Shown here: positions 26,101 through 33,685 of the stretch, in pieces
Layout of the letters: each line of letters starts with the position of its first letter
Numbering within the stretch: the first letter of the stretch is position 1
NCBI GenBank assembly: GCA_016125385.1
Contig: WGLV01000029.1
Coordinates: forward strand, 1 to 57,311
Length of the DNA: 57,311 nucleotides
DNA from: a bacterium
GTDB taxonomy: Bacteria; Hinthialibacterota; Hinthialibacteria; Hinthialibacterales; Hinthialibacteraceae
Reading direction: 5' to 3'
Translations under genes and position numbers: made by a program
Notes under the pieces: generated by a model
Told to the model about the DNA's origin: nothing
The model's database searches: none
What the model saw: the letters and a program-made list of their open reading frames with translations, nothing else

Positions 26101-26564
26101 GCAGCGGAATCGATACCAACTTCCTGACGGAAATCAACGATCTCGAAGTCCTGCAGCCGTTTGGTTTCAGCTTCAAGGATCGTGGGATGACGGTCGCGGT
26201 GTTCCGTGGCGACGCGGATCTGGTTCTGAGCGGTCAGAGCTTCTATACGACCGATCCAAGAGCCGGCATCATGATGTTGCCTGAAAACACCGATATCTTC
26301 TCGATCAACCCGACCGAGTTCGTTAAGAACCTCAGCCGGTCGGCGGTGTTGCTTAATCCGTTCGATCCGAATCCGCCTGACGCCACCGGACAGACGGCTT
26401 CGTGGGAGCAGGGACGTTCGTACTTCGTCATCACCAGCGACGGCAAACATTACGGGTTTATCCAGGTGCCTGACATTCCGATTAACCAGGATACCCTCAA
26501 CATCGCGGTTACCTTGCTTGATTACCGCTATGAAGACAGTTTCGTATTGCCGAGCGGCTTCTAA
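20115..26564 (+). CDS. Giant exported multidomain protein (2149 residues)
   Basis: A 2149-residue protein with a Sec signal peptide (helix VIWGAMILGLAMAFIAP, cleavage VHA-QD near residue 35). I do not recognise the first 800 residues. Residues 806-846 carry two Asp-rich loops, NGIDDDGDMLVDEE and DDDGDGLIDEDLGD, of thrombospondin-3/calcium-binding type. Residues 1126-1150 are a Cys/Pro linker. An Ig/FN3-like domain lies about 1280-1386 (DPDNSPQVTLFVDSNNAGFD), then a Gly/Ser linker at 1391-1406. Residues about 1430-1690 look like beta-propeller blades (IYVLDGDGDMLYLGAN, MEISPDGKTLYFLTGNG). Residues about 1717-1820 resemble an NTF2-like domain (IMSYVHPNYKDKNGADAKGL). No C-terminal anchor or sorting motif is seen. 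It has its own strong promoter and terminator. Confidence 0.7.
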   Translation: MSIQFQKRLRQTTNAVIWGAMILGLAMAFIAPVHAQDDAEVIPLGIAPLSPRTAVLSVPISVIGNTNSQIPIPRLQEIQQLTVVFEDKTPDRRGLSITEDFLPLDASALASGIALFQESNAQPDRFSYFAGDASSDTPVDLSAVPTVQEDPVQPGKYFITFRPVPGSSSARIPLVRDAHPDFHIVVQTTLNLMQGDTFKVYIPANGITIRDRINPLPKNTLYDTPFPDPSFSGLNPDFGTDKLYVGDIINIVNFVKDTDSTYRIGANSDAKTVLGIDFAGRADQDYFVKEVNVNFIGVNLAAVGNLIAAAGIGGGGNGFVTVASAALTPKFFFNPFFYNYPEDPENPGMIWMEQRDVGLEEPISYPKTMPLNFNGFPLSAFFIGSDDVNSHVMSYLPYGPRPFGSDGLQPTHLANQDIFLKPLKNAAGGFFLYREVGGLKTQYDAGVDRILTLDESKLEIKPFPITADLVNSDPALNAALRRLLPGVVGGEAVRRVFPWMFQDSDLSMALVGIPGDALEAAPDWTVDAPRPTLGSLECYQDEACFMFDLLINISRPFLGLTEGQVRYLHALSGNEKSNLLDLFNFDMIQGFTVTMPLDRSNAAGDLRAPTSRTGVNSGPDIYLAVKTSNKLRNLDSILPFIRPKDIKVGNNLAGYTQGATSYSTYDSVSSLGYGRPNTDTTSPLIGRPRPLFQYDDLTTPGEGTKANNNNVIYDRVLSSPPKAVIGIDAIDFGQNHSQFLNSQGVSQLLWDRFFTESTVLGDLQVEFLPGSTATQLLTLFSALPLELGITQEGPFLAPAASISLWMEDDTPSGNGIDDDGDMLVDEEWYNLQDDDGDGLIDEDLGDYTPAGINGVFDANDRFLPTFYDNWGDVAAFSEASYVFTPNDRTKYEEYITAIEPANAPFDIADGQLLPLSVGEGSWFADLDFRVLNYTNYETNPGWIFPPSGSRPFNPGNAPIYNQGMYRNLDIRASLLDLWNSVRPDSRYSEDLCIEVVTTGEQLCMIQLTADSEDQIAPIPDPDGDVRRSFLLSMARALRFPNPLLGFCKVGMNPMVVGVGLDTAQNANDPQGGNQTDPQLWTQFGYFMQTTDNNTLTSYLQDMNQAIGDAVQSANEAIQTYLDDVATAEDDCSSDPECSEPQYPDPPDPIELQLTNPYSALGMSDFLQNPSYTTNYMYQIQIPDENFGPLAGDDFYIVLRTSPQARVGDSFRVRIRSGQQGATRNVTDPDTGEVTVVNAPEGGLSYHSYLKTDWVDTEPFRGISKNQITTGEIVVRSENVAPKVTFLAPKAGRNPATDDLTYQVSYIVQDPDNSPQVTLFVDSNNAGFDGEFLSGSLTRATSGVANTYTVNLLTVPGFDPTNSYYIYARVDDGINTPIFTYADGPITTAASSGNTGGGGGSSGGGGNQIVVTGALPNRFDIAKLSVDGRTFTLGDLPSMPDLENVNNLADMEPAPTFAGAIGVEVNGTILASGDVMSFNSKLQQNGTLSFPASEISFLSNGLSGAKLIKSPTAGQIAIEHVRDIEVDWNNGAIYVLDGDGDMLYLGANAKTNLRPPAMGIDVYRDMEISPDGKTLYFLTGNGILSKSDGSSSVVWSKMSEDVDKYPDMDIRFKNYALSYIIVTDSDGKISTINGGDSLKSAVLQKRTPAEEVSLGSVRQVKLFPDRDDMYLLVEGGGELHYMTTTPIASNQIPADPYVFPDSPGLNDDLIVDVETASVNLQSVVDSINDILAAYKTENTSKIMSYVHPNYKDKNGADAKGLKKSLETNFSFMQVDSHSVSRANQNSFVISNQGDVVKAQVLLDLSYYYPQLRYLATAANLDSTALTTTTLGTLFFSDRPAGVEQTFRVREVLDGRSWLIDFYSIKNFGRLYDQLAGNTDIEFQDISYLSRLSGNTLMGTYAPKNKTIDDPKYFKIPSSALQPFQPFSVMIVYREQFYTQQYTPPVLEIAWYNGSHLTAAGYNQVEFEFRKDVNGAYKMSSMSNRFLMGENDRSFDFSSGIDTNFLTEINDLEVLQPFGFSFKDRGMTVAVFRGDADLVLSGQSFYTTDPRAGIMMLPENTDIFSINPTEFVKNLSRSAVLLNPFDPNPPDATGQTASWEQGRSYFVITSDGKHYGFIQVPDIPINQDTLNIAVTLLDYRYEDSFVLPSGF

Positions 26565-26590
26565 GCCGAGCCGAATCATCGCCTGACCGG

Positions 26591-26626
26591 AACGGCGCTT
26601 CGATCATGAAGCGCCGTTACTTTTTT
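26591..26626 (+). terminator. Intrinsic terminator after the giant protein gene
   Basis: AACGGCGCTTC pairs perfectly with GAAGCGCCGTT around a six-base loop and is followed by ACTTTTTTC. It lies 26 bases past the stop codon. Confidence 0.9.
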
Positions 26627-26820
26627 CAGAGATAATCCGTGATATCAGTTACGTTTAGAATTTTGAAAGAATTTGATTGAACCATTCATTCGTGTTGAAT
26701 TGTGGAATAAAACAAACGCGATCGCGTTACAATGTGCGCTTTTACGGTGCGGCCTGTTGACCCGGCTCAAGCCGTGATAAACTATGCGTCAATCAAAAGC
26801 CGCTTTGGGGTAGTTACGGC

Positions 26821-27738
26821 ATGCGAGTATTTCTGGTTCTTTTCTGTTGCCTGCTGGTCGCGGGTATCGTGGCGATTACGGTGTTGCATACGCCCGAGAT
26901 GTCGCGCAAGGCGGTCGACGTTAAACGGATCGCCCTTTCAGTACAGCCGCGCCCGGTTCCCGAGGGCGGGCGTCATGACGACGCCGTGCTCGATCTGTTT
27001 CCTGAGATCGACCAATCCGTTCAGCAGGAAATCTTTAACGCGCAGGCGAACGACGCCAACGCGATGCAACCGGGTCAAACCACTTCAAACCGCCAGCCGG
27101 TCAGCGACGAAACCTCCGATAAAGCGCGCCTCATGGCGCTGATTAACGACTGGACGTATACGAACTACTCTCAACTCGGCCAGAAAAAGATCGGAACCAT
27201 CAACTCCAACAGCCGCAGTTTTGAAGTGCTTGAAGGCGAGACCCTCGATAACGGCGTGGTGGTCAATCAATTGACGGACGAGCAGGCCACGCTGGTGCTG
27301 GGTGAGGCGGCGTTTGCGCTACGCCTGGCGAAGATGCCCGATTTCTTTAAGGATATCCGCACGAATCCACGCGCCATGACCCGTGAAGAACAGGTTCAGG
27401 CGTATGAATATTACATGAAGCGCTACGGCGATAAATTCAAGGAATGGAGCAAAGCCTATCAGCCCCTGCCGGGAATGGAAATTCCCAAACGGATTTCTCC
27501 CGAGCAGCATCAGAAAGGCATGGAGGAATATCAGAAGCGTTATGGTCAGATGTTCCAGAAACAGCGTGAGATGTACCCGGTTCCAACCCTGTACCCGGAA
27601 GAATTGCGGGCGAACTTCAGGGAGTACTGGCAAAAAAATCACCCGAATCATCCCATGCCCGATTTCGACTCCATCGAAAGCGTGAACCAGCTGGGGCCCG
27701 CCCAGCGCCAGACGGCGCCGAATGATTCTAATCAGTAA
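26821..27738 (+). CDS. Membrane-anchored protein, unknown function
   Basis: A 305-residue protein with a single N-terminal hydrophobic helix (MRVFLVLFCCLLVAGIVAIT) that could be an uncleaved anchor or signal peptide; the rest is hydrophilic and likely periplasmic. The middle contains IGTINSNSRSFEVLEGETLD followed by QLTDEQATLVLGEAAFALRL, a beta-rich segment like small pilus or type II secretion PilP/GspC-type domains. The C-terminal third is helical and rich in Gln, Tyr, Met and Pro (PEQHQKGMEEYQKRYGQMFQ). I do not recognise a family. ATG 26821 lacks a good ribosome site, so the start is less sure. It precedes the lipoprotein gene by 19 bases. Confidence 0.5.
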   Translation: MRVFLVLFCCLLVAGIVAITVLHTPEMSRKAVDVKRIALSVQPRPVPEGGRHDDAVLDLFPEIDQSVQQEIFNAQANDANAMQPGQTTSNRQPVSDETSDKARLMALINDWTYTNYSQLGQKKIGTINSNSRSFEVLEGETLDNGVVVNQLTDEQATLVLGEAAFALRLAKMPDFFKDIRTNPRAMTREEQVQAYEYYMKRYGDKFKEWSKAYQPLPGMEIPKRISPEQHQKGMEEYQKRYGQMFQKQREMYPVPTLYPEELRANFREYWQKNHPNHPMPDFDSIESVNQLGPAQRQTAPNDSNQ

Positions 27739-27781
27739 ACCAAAATAGAGGGATTCTATGTTTTCTCAGGAGCGCGGAGCG

Positions 27782-28975
27782 ATGAGATCGTCTACCGTAC
27801 TATCTTTTCTTTGCATGACGGCGTTGGGCATCTGGGGGTGCGGTTCGTCCGAAGCCCCTCAATCCGCCTCACCAACGGCTGCGAATCAATCCCAGGCCGC
27901 GGCGCCTCAGACCGCGCCCGCTGAATCAGCCGGTGGAGTAGTGGCGGCTGAATGGGACGGCGGGGGCAAGGTCTACCTCAGCGATATCGATAACATCGTG
28001 CGCCCCGCGCAGCTCATGGCGATGTATAACCCGCCCGAGGGCGTGAGCTGGGTCGACGTCATCGCTCAAAAGCGAAAAAGTTCGATCGAGATGCTGGTCG
28101 ATAATTACCTGCTGATCGCCGAAGCCAAAGACCGCGGACTTGAAATGACGCCCGCCGAAAAAGAACAGGCGCTCAACGAGTTTAAAAGCCAGTTTGAAAC
28201 CGAAGAAGATTATCAGAAAAATCTCGCTTCGGCGGGGCAGAGCGAAGACCAGATCATCGAGGTACTGGCGAATATCGGTCTGGGCAAGAAGTGCATGGAG
28301 GATGAGAGAAAACGCATCGAAGACTCCATCACCGAAGAAACGATGAAAGAGTATTACGATAACCACATCGACATGTTCACGCCGCCCGCGCGCTCGTCGG
28401 TGAACCGGGTCGTTATCGAACAAAACGACAAACGCTCGTTGCAAGAGGCCAAAGACCTGGCGGATTCGTTGTACGCGCAGGTGAAAGAACAGATCGCGTC
28501 CGCCACCGATTTCGCCGGCAAGCGCAAGGTGCTTCAGCAATTCGCGTATAAATACTCCGATACGCCTGATGGTTCGTATAACTACGGCTATTGCATTATC
28601 TATCACACCCAGGGCATGGAAACCGCGTACGGAAAGGAATTTCTGGAGGAGGTTTTGAAGACTCCGGTCGAAGAACTTTCCAGCGTGGTTCCAACGTTAA
28701 ACGGTTACGGTTTCTTTCTCGTGAAAGACAAAACTCCGTCCACGATCCAGCCCTACGATTCGAAAACCGTGCAAACCATGCTGCCCCAGATGATGAAGAA
28801 AGAAAAACTGGAGCAATGGCGCAACGAATTGCACGAGAAATATCACGTCCGCATTCTTGAGGATAATTTGCGATTGAACGTGCCCGAACCGGATACCATT
28901 TCCGGAGCGACCACTACGAGAAAGGCTTCGATCGGCGAACCGGAGTTGTCGCCGACGCTGGTCGGCGTACAATAA
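27782..28975 (+). CDS. SurA/parvulin-like peptidyl-prolyl isomerase lipoprotein
   Basis: A 397-residue lipoprotein. The signal ends with the lipobox LGIWGC, cysteine near residue 20. A low-complexity Ala/Pro/Gln linker follows to about residue 50. The SurA-type N-terminal helical domain has SSIEMLVDNYLLIAEAKDRG, LEMTPAEKEQALNEFKSQF and NIGLGKKCMEDE. Then comes ETMKEYYDNHIDMFTPPARS, the usual lead into a parvulin domain, and QQFAYKYSDTPDGSYNYGYC with ELSSVVPTLNGYGFFLVKDK. Such proteins fold outer-membrane or exported proteins in the periplasm. AGGAG is nine bases before ATG 27782, which I prefer over ATG 27758. It may chaperone the large exported protein encoded upstream. Confidence 0.75.
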   Translation: MRSSTVLSFLCMTALGIWGCGSSEAPQSASPTAANQSQAAAPQTAPAESAGGVVAAEWDGGGKVYLSDIDNIVRPAQLMAMYNPPEGVSWVDVIAQKRKSSIEMLVDNYLLIAEAKDRGLEMTPAEKEQALNEFKSQFETEEDYQKNLASAGQSEDQIIEVLANIGLGKKCMEDERKRIEDSITEETMKEYYDNHIDMFTPPARSSVNRVVIEQNDKRSLQEAKDLADSLYAQVKEQIASATDFAGKRKVLQQFAYKYSDTPDGSYNYGYCIIYHTQGMETAYGKEFLEEVLKTPVEELSSVVPTLNGYGFFLVKDKTPSTIQPYDSKTVQTMLPQMMKKEKLEQWRNELHEKYHVRILEDNLRLNVPEPDTISGATTTRKASIGEPELSPTLVGVQ

Positions 28976-29012
28976 CCGAAATCATCGCGCTTGCCGCGCC
29001 AGGAGAGAACCA

Positions 29013-30272
29013 GTGGTCGAACGGGAGATTCAACTGGGGTCCATCTTTCAGGTGGTCTGGAAGAGAGGGCGGAACATCGCCATGGTCGCTCTTACCGTCA
29101 TGGTGCTTACCGCCCTGCTGTCACTGCTGATACACAACCGCTATCGCTCTGAAGTCGATCTGGTGATGACCAAGTCGAAGATCGGCGAGCGCGCCATGAT
29201 GTACCCCGCCATCCCCATGAAAACGTATGAGGGTTTGCTGAGTTCAGACGCCCTGTTGAAAGCAGTCATCAATGAAAACGGTCTCGACAAGTCTCCGTTC
29301 AACCTCGAATATCCACGCGATCTGAAAGACCGTATGCGCGTGCGGTATGAGGAGGGAACGGCGAGAATTCAGGTCAGCGTCGAACTCGAAGATCCCGAAA
29401 AAGCCGCGGCGGTTGCGAATGACGTCGCGAAAAAAGCGGTTAAACTGAACCGCGATATCATTCTCGCCGAAACCAAAAACAGCCGCGAACTCATTGACGA
29501 TCAGCTCAAGCCCATCCAGTTGCAGACCGAAATATACCGCCAGAATTACGAACAGGCGCTGGTTGATAACAAAAAACAACTCCTCGCTAATAAACTCGAT
29601 ACGGACAATACCAATCTCGCCGTTTTGCGTCAGCAGAAAGAGACGCTGTTTCACTCGCTGGTCGAACAGCGTGAAAAGCTCAAACAATACGAGCTCGTCT
29701 TCTCCGCGACGGACTTTACGCCGCAGATCGATATCACGCGCACGTTGTCATCCGATACGGTGATGCAGGGCGCGGTAAAAAAAGAGAAGGGTGACCTGGA
29801 CGTGAACGACCTCGGCTCAATCACGTTCGTCGAGCAGTCGATCAACGAAGTCTACCAGACGATGCGCCAGGAATACCTGTCGCTCAAGGTCAACCTGCCC
29901 GGCCTCGAAGCGAAATACGAATCGACCACGTCGCGCATCGCGGAGCTGGAACAACTCGTTAACGAAGAGCAGGAAAAGTTGAGCCGGATGGAAGTCTCTG
30001 AAGCGGAGATCAAGCGCAAACTCGATCAGTCGCTCGAAGTGCTCGCGGGCATCGAAAAGAATTACGAGTGGGCGGGTACCACCGTCGCTTCTGAACGGCA
30101 AGATCTGGATATTGCGTATCCCGCCATCCCCGACGATAAAAAAGTGTACCCTCGCCGCAGCCTGATCGTGGTGCTGGCGGGGATGATCGCCTTTCTCATC
30201 ATGTTCGCCTACTACCTGGTGAGCGACCTCTACGGTCTGGTCGTGACCACGCCCGGCGACATGGATGTATAA
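29013..30272 (+). CDS. Wzz/polysaccharide co-polymerase-like protein
   Basis: A 419-residue inner-membrane protein with the Wzz layout: a first transmembrane helix (AMVALTVMVLTALLSLLIHN, about residues 23-42), a large periplasmic region with long coiled coils (for example ELEQLVNEEQEKLSRMEVSE), and a second helix (RSLIVVLAGMIAFLIMFAYY) near residue 380-400 preceded by the Pro/Arg-rich AYPAIPDDKKVYPRR typical of the family. Wzz proteins set polysaccharide chain length or act in capsule export. No tyrosine-kinase domain follows and no wzx or wzy is in view. GTG 29013 is preceded by AGGAG. It is 37 bases after the lipoprotein gene, so probably cotranscribed. Confidence 0.75.
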   Translation: MVEREIQLGSIFQVVWKRGRNIAMVALTVMVLTALLSLLIHNRYRSEVDLVMTKSKIGERAMMYPAIPMKTYEGLLSSDALLKAVINENGLDKSPFNLEYPRDLKDRMRVRYEEGTARIQVSVELEDPEKAAAVANDVAKKAVKLNRDIILAETKNSRELIDDQLKPIQLQTEIYRQNYEQALVDNKKQLLANKLDTDNTNLAVLRQQKETLFHSLVEQREKLKQYELVFSATDFTPQIDITRTLSSDTVMQGAVKKEKGDLDVNDLGSITFVEQSINEVYQTMRQEYLSLKVNLPGLEAKYESTTSRIAELEQLVNEEQEKLSRMEVSEAEIKRKLDQSLEVLAGIEKNYEWAGTTVASERQDLDIAYPAIPDDKKVYPRRSLIVVLAGMIAFLIMFAYYLVSDLYGLVVTTPGDMDV

Positions 30273-30287
30273 CGCGTCTGATTGAAA

Positions 30288-31430
30288 TCAGGCGGGGTAA
30301 TTCTTCGAATCAAAATAGTTCAAGATCGACTGGGCGGCGCGGCTCGATGCGGGCGCGCCGCCCATTTTCCGTCTGACCACTCCCAGATCGCCGATCATCT
30401 CCCGATACCGTTCCGGATTGGAAAGCAGTTCAAGCGCGTGGCGCGCCAGTTGAGCGGGGTGGCATTGTTCCTGAACGAATTCAGGGCAGATGCCCTTCTC
30501 CGCGATCAGGTTCACCATGCCGATATAGGGAATCCGGATCAGCCGCCGCCCCAGAAACACGTTGATGGGGTTGCTGTGGTAGGTAACCGCCATTGGAAGC
30601 CCCAACAACGCGTTTTCAACGGTGGCGGTGCCAGACGCAGTCCATGCGTAGGTCAACCGGCTGCGGCGCTGGTAATCGGGGTCGCGCCCCGTCTCCAGCC
30701 AGGGGGGCGGGTTGAACGACGCGAGAAACGAATCCGGCAGCGTTTCAGCCAGCGGCATAAAAAAACGGGCTCGGGGCAGAGCGGCGCGAACGATCTCCGC
30801 CGCTTTGATCATCGGGGGCAGCAGGTGTTTCAGTTCATTCCGCCGGCTCCCCGGAAGAAGACCGATCTCGGGCTCATTGAGCGGTGCGCGTTGCTCCACC
30901 GGCGCCGCTTCGGGGATGCGCTCGATCAGGGGGTGCCCAACGTATTCAGCGGGCACGCCGCGCGAGGCGAAAAAGTGTTCTTCGAAGGGAAAAATCACCA
31001 GCAGGCGGGCGAGCGTTTCGCGCATCAGATCGACGCGTTTCTCCCGCCATGCCCAAGCCTGGGGAGCGATGTAATACAACACCGGAATCCCCATCGAGTG
31101 CGCCTGTTTGGCGAAATTGAGATGCAGACCCGGATAATCGACCAGCAGGATCGCATCGGGTTTGCGCTTGCGCCACGCTTCAACCGCGAGTTTTTTTACA
31201 TGGAACACCGCAGGCAGTTTTTTGATGACTTCCACAAAGCCGATCAGCGCCAGGTCGGGCAGCGGATATAAAATCTCGACGCCTTCCGCGCGCATCTCCT
31301 CACCGCCGAAGCCGAACCACTCGATGCCGGGGCGCGCCTGATTCAGCGCGCGTACCAGCCGCGAAGCGTGCCGATCGGCCGATTCTTCTCCCACCGAGAT
31401 AAAAATGCGCAAAGGTCTGGTCTCCATCAT
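30288..31430 (-). CDS. lpxB: Lipid-A-disaccharide synthase
   Basis: A 380-residue peripheral membrane glycosyltransferase (GT19) that joins UDP-2,3-diacylglucosamine and lipid X in lipid A synthesis. Signatures: RIFISVGEESADRHASRLVR at residues 8-27, LIGFVEVIKKLP, ILLVDYPGLHLNFAK, YYIAPQAWAWREKRV, IFPFEEHFF, YVGHPLIE, IGLLPGSRRNELKHLLP, and ASGTATVENALLGLPMAVTY. All are typical of LpxB. It shows that the host makes lipid A. It is followed downstream by convergent Wzz-like gene ends, and lies 27 bases after the 723-residue-frame membrane protein gene, so the two leftward genes can be cotranscribed. Confidence 0.95.
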   Translation of the reverse strand: MMETRPLRIFISVGEESADRHASRLVRALNQARPGIEWFGFGGEEMRAEGVEILYPLPDLALIGFVEVIKKLPAVFHVKKLAVEAWRKRKPDAILLVDYPGLHLNFAKQAHSMGIPVLYYIAPQAWAWREKRVDLMRETLARLLVIFPFEEHFFASRGVPAEYVGHPLIERIPEAAPVEQRAPLNEPEIGLLPGSRRNELKHLLPPMIKAAEIVRAALPRARFFMPLAETLPDSFLASFNPPPWLETGRDPDYQRRSRLTYAWTASGTATVENALLGLPMAVTYHSNPINVFLGRRLIRIPYIGMVNLIAEKGICPEFVQEQCHPAQLARHALELLSNPERYREMIGDLGVVRRKMGGAPASSRAAQSILNYFDSKNYPA

Positions 31431-31457
31431 GTGTGATTCATATTGAATTGGTTTTTG

Positions 31458-33503
31458 TTATTCCCACGCCAGCGGCGAGTGTTGACCCATGCGGCGCGCC
31501 TCAAGGCTTTTCAGGTTTTCCTCGGCGGGGATGAAATCGGGGCTTGTTTTCAGCGCCAGTTCAAAGTCCGCCCGGGCGAGGTCGAAATCGCCCCTCAGCG
31601 TGAGAATCACGCCGCGTTCGTTTAATCGCGCGGCGTTGGGCTCTCGTCTCAGCATGTGGTTGACCGAATCCAGATAAAAGTCAAACAACAGATCGGAGCG
31701 GCTGCCGCGTATAAACGCTTCACGGTAATAAAAATACGCCAGCCGGTGTTGGCCTTCCACATCGCAGACGATGCCCGCGTACAGCCACGCCTGCGGGTGC
31801 CGGGGTTCCGTCACAGTCGCCGCCACCATGCTTTCCAGCGCCAGCGTGTATTCGTGTTCGCTGATGGTATAGTAGCCGCGTTCAAAATAGACCACCCAGG
31901 TAAAACGGTCGCGGGGGATGTAGTTTTCCATTTCACGCGGGTTTATCGCGCCGGGCGTTCTCCACGCCGCCACCGCGCTCACGCCCGCCAGCAACACCGC
32001 CGCGCCGCAGGTTATCCACGCGAACCGCTTCAGCGCGCCCCATCGGGCGGCCGCCCAGGCCAGACCTCCGGTCAGCGCCAATACCGCCATCGCCGCGATG
32101 ATGCGTTCCACCGCGTGCTGGTCCCATTCCCCCCGCGTCAGGTGGTTGACCAGCCCGGCGGTAAAACCCTGAGGGATGGCGTGAAGAATCTCTTCCCAAT
32201 TCTGGTAATGATCGAGCTGAATCGCGCCGCCCATCTCGGCGTTGAGCAGCAGCCATGTCCAGACCGCGCAACCGATCGCTAGACCTTTCAGCCAGATTTT
32301 CGGCATGACGTCAAACAATGCGGCCAGCCCCAGAATAAAGATCGGCGCGCAACTGACCATGCGCCGGTTGCCGAACGAGCCGCCCGCCCACCAGGCGATG
32401 TTGCAGGCGTATACGTAAATCGTCAGAAGAAGCGGAACCAGGTAAGGCCAGTGACGCCGTTGGACGAACAAACCCAGAATCGCCAGGCCAAACAGAGGCG
32501 ACCACGAAATCATTCCATGAAAGTCGGAGAACAACATGTCGTATAGATGAGGATGAAGCCAGCGAACGTCTCCACTGCGTGGAATCGCCAGCCATGAGCC
32601 GTACAGCGTCTTCCAGACCATCAGCTGGGGAGCGAAGGCGATCGCCGCTCCCGCGCCCGTCAGGGCGAGATGCCTGATATTAAAGGGAAAAACGATTTCA
32701 CCCGATTCGTTCCGGCGGCGTTGATTCAGAAGACCATCGAGAAGAGGCGTCAGAGCGAAAAGCGCGTTGTGGGGCCTGACCAACGCCGCCAGGCCAAGCG
32801 CCAGCCCGCCCATCCAGGCGACGGCGGCGGAAGGCGCGGTGCGGTAGCGTTGCCAGGCGAGCAGGTACAGCGCGATGAAAAAAGCCGAGGGGGGGTGTGA
32901 ATCGGCGGAGTTGACGTAAAGATGATACGTGACCGAACTGCCCGCCGCGATCAACGCCGCCGCCCACAGCGATGTTCTGGTGGAATACCCTTCGTTCCGC
33001 ACAACGTAATACGAGAGCCAGATTCCACCGAAACCGTAAATCAGGCTGGCTCCATAGGTCACCGTCCAGTAATCGAGCCAGCTGAAGCCTCCGGTCTGAA
33101 CCGGCGCGCCGCACGCCGCCGACAACGGGCGGATAATAGCCGCGAGCGCGATCAGCGGGGTCCAGATAACGCCCGCGCCCATAGGCCAGTCGTTCGCGGG
33201 GGGGCCGCCGGGCGTGCGGTATAACTCGTGCGGGGCGAAAGGAAACGCGGAGAATTCGTCGCCGAAATAAAAATCGCAATCATAAACCAGCGAATGGCCG
33301 AATGAATAATAAAACGCCAGATCGGGCGGCGCGATGCGAACCGCGCCTACGATCAGGAGAAACAACGCGGCGCCCAGCCAGAACCAGCGTGGAGCCAGGG
33401 GAGAACCGGCGATATGGAAACAGGATTCATTCGATTTCAACGTGACGCGCCGCCAATCTGGAACCCGGACGCCGCCGGTTCGCTCCCGGAGGCTGTGAGG
33501 CAT
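31458..33503 (-). CDS. Polytopic membrane protein with C-terminal TPR-like region
   Basis: About 681 residues. Some eleven hydrophobic segments occupy residues 30-530 (for example WFWLGAALFLLIVGAVRIAP), with loops such as SLVYDCDFYFGDEFSAFPFA and RPHNALFALTPLLDG that recall GT-C or PMT-type proteins. The final 130 residues are soluble and TPR-like: HPQAWLYAGIVCDVEG, GVILTLRGDFDLARADFEL. The sugar donor and acceptor cannot be inferred. The start is uncertain: ATG 33503 is my choice because the 42 residues upstream to GTG 33629 look non-coding and would overlap the secDF leader, but the ribosome site is poor. It may form a unit with lpxB, so an envelope glycan role is likely. Confidence 0.6.
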   Translation of the reverse strand: MPHSLRERTGGVRVPDWRRVTLKSNESCFHIAGSPLAPRWFWLGAALFLLIVGAVRIAPPDLAFYYSFGHSLVYDCDFYFGDEFSAFPFAPHELYRTPGGPPANDWPMGAGVIWTPLIALAAIIRPLSAACGAPVQTGGFSWLDYWTVTYGASLIYGFGGIWLSYYVVRNEGYSTRTSLWAAALIAAGSSVTYHLYVNSADSHPPSAFFIALYLLAWQRYRTAPSAAVAWMGGLALGLAALVRPHNALFALTPLLDGLLNQRRRNESGEIVFPFNIRHLALTGAGAAIAFAPQLMVWKTLYGSWLAIPRSGDVRWLHPHLYDMLFSDFHGMISWSPLFGLAILGLFVQRRHWPYLVPLLLTIYVYACNIAWWAGGSFGNRRMVSCAPIFILGLAALFDVMPKIWLKGLAIGCAVWTWLLLNAEMGGAIQLDHYQNWEEILHAIPQGFTAGLVNHLTRGEWDQHAVERIIAAMAVLALTGGLAWAAARWGALKRFAWITCGAAVLLAGVSAVAAWRTPGAINPREMENYIPRDRFTWVVYFERGYYTISEHEYTLALESMVAATVTEPRHPQAWLYAGIVCDVEGQHRLAYFYYREAFIRGSRSDLLFDFYLDSVNHMLRREPNAARLNERGVILTLRGDFDLARADFELALKTSPDFIPAEENLKSLEARRMGQHSPLAWE

Positions 33504-33685
33504 GGCGTCCGGACGCCGGTTTTGATGAAAAACCGCTGCAATTCCGCGTGGGAGCCGGAGCCTCCGAGGCGGGATGTGAACGTTGACAGTCTCATCGCTT
33601 AAAGATAACGTACACTTTCGTGCGTCCACGGAATGGGGAGCGCGCCGAATCGTTTTTTTCGACTTTCCAAAGGAGTTTGTTCACA

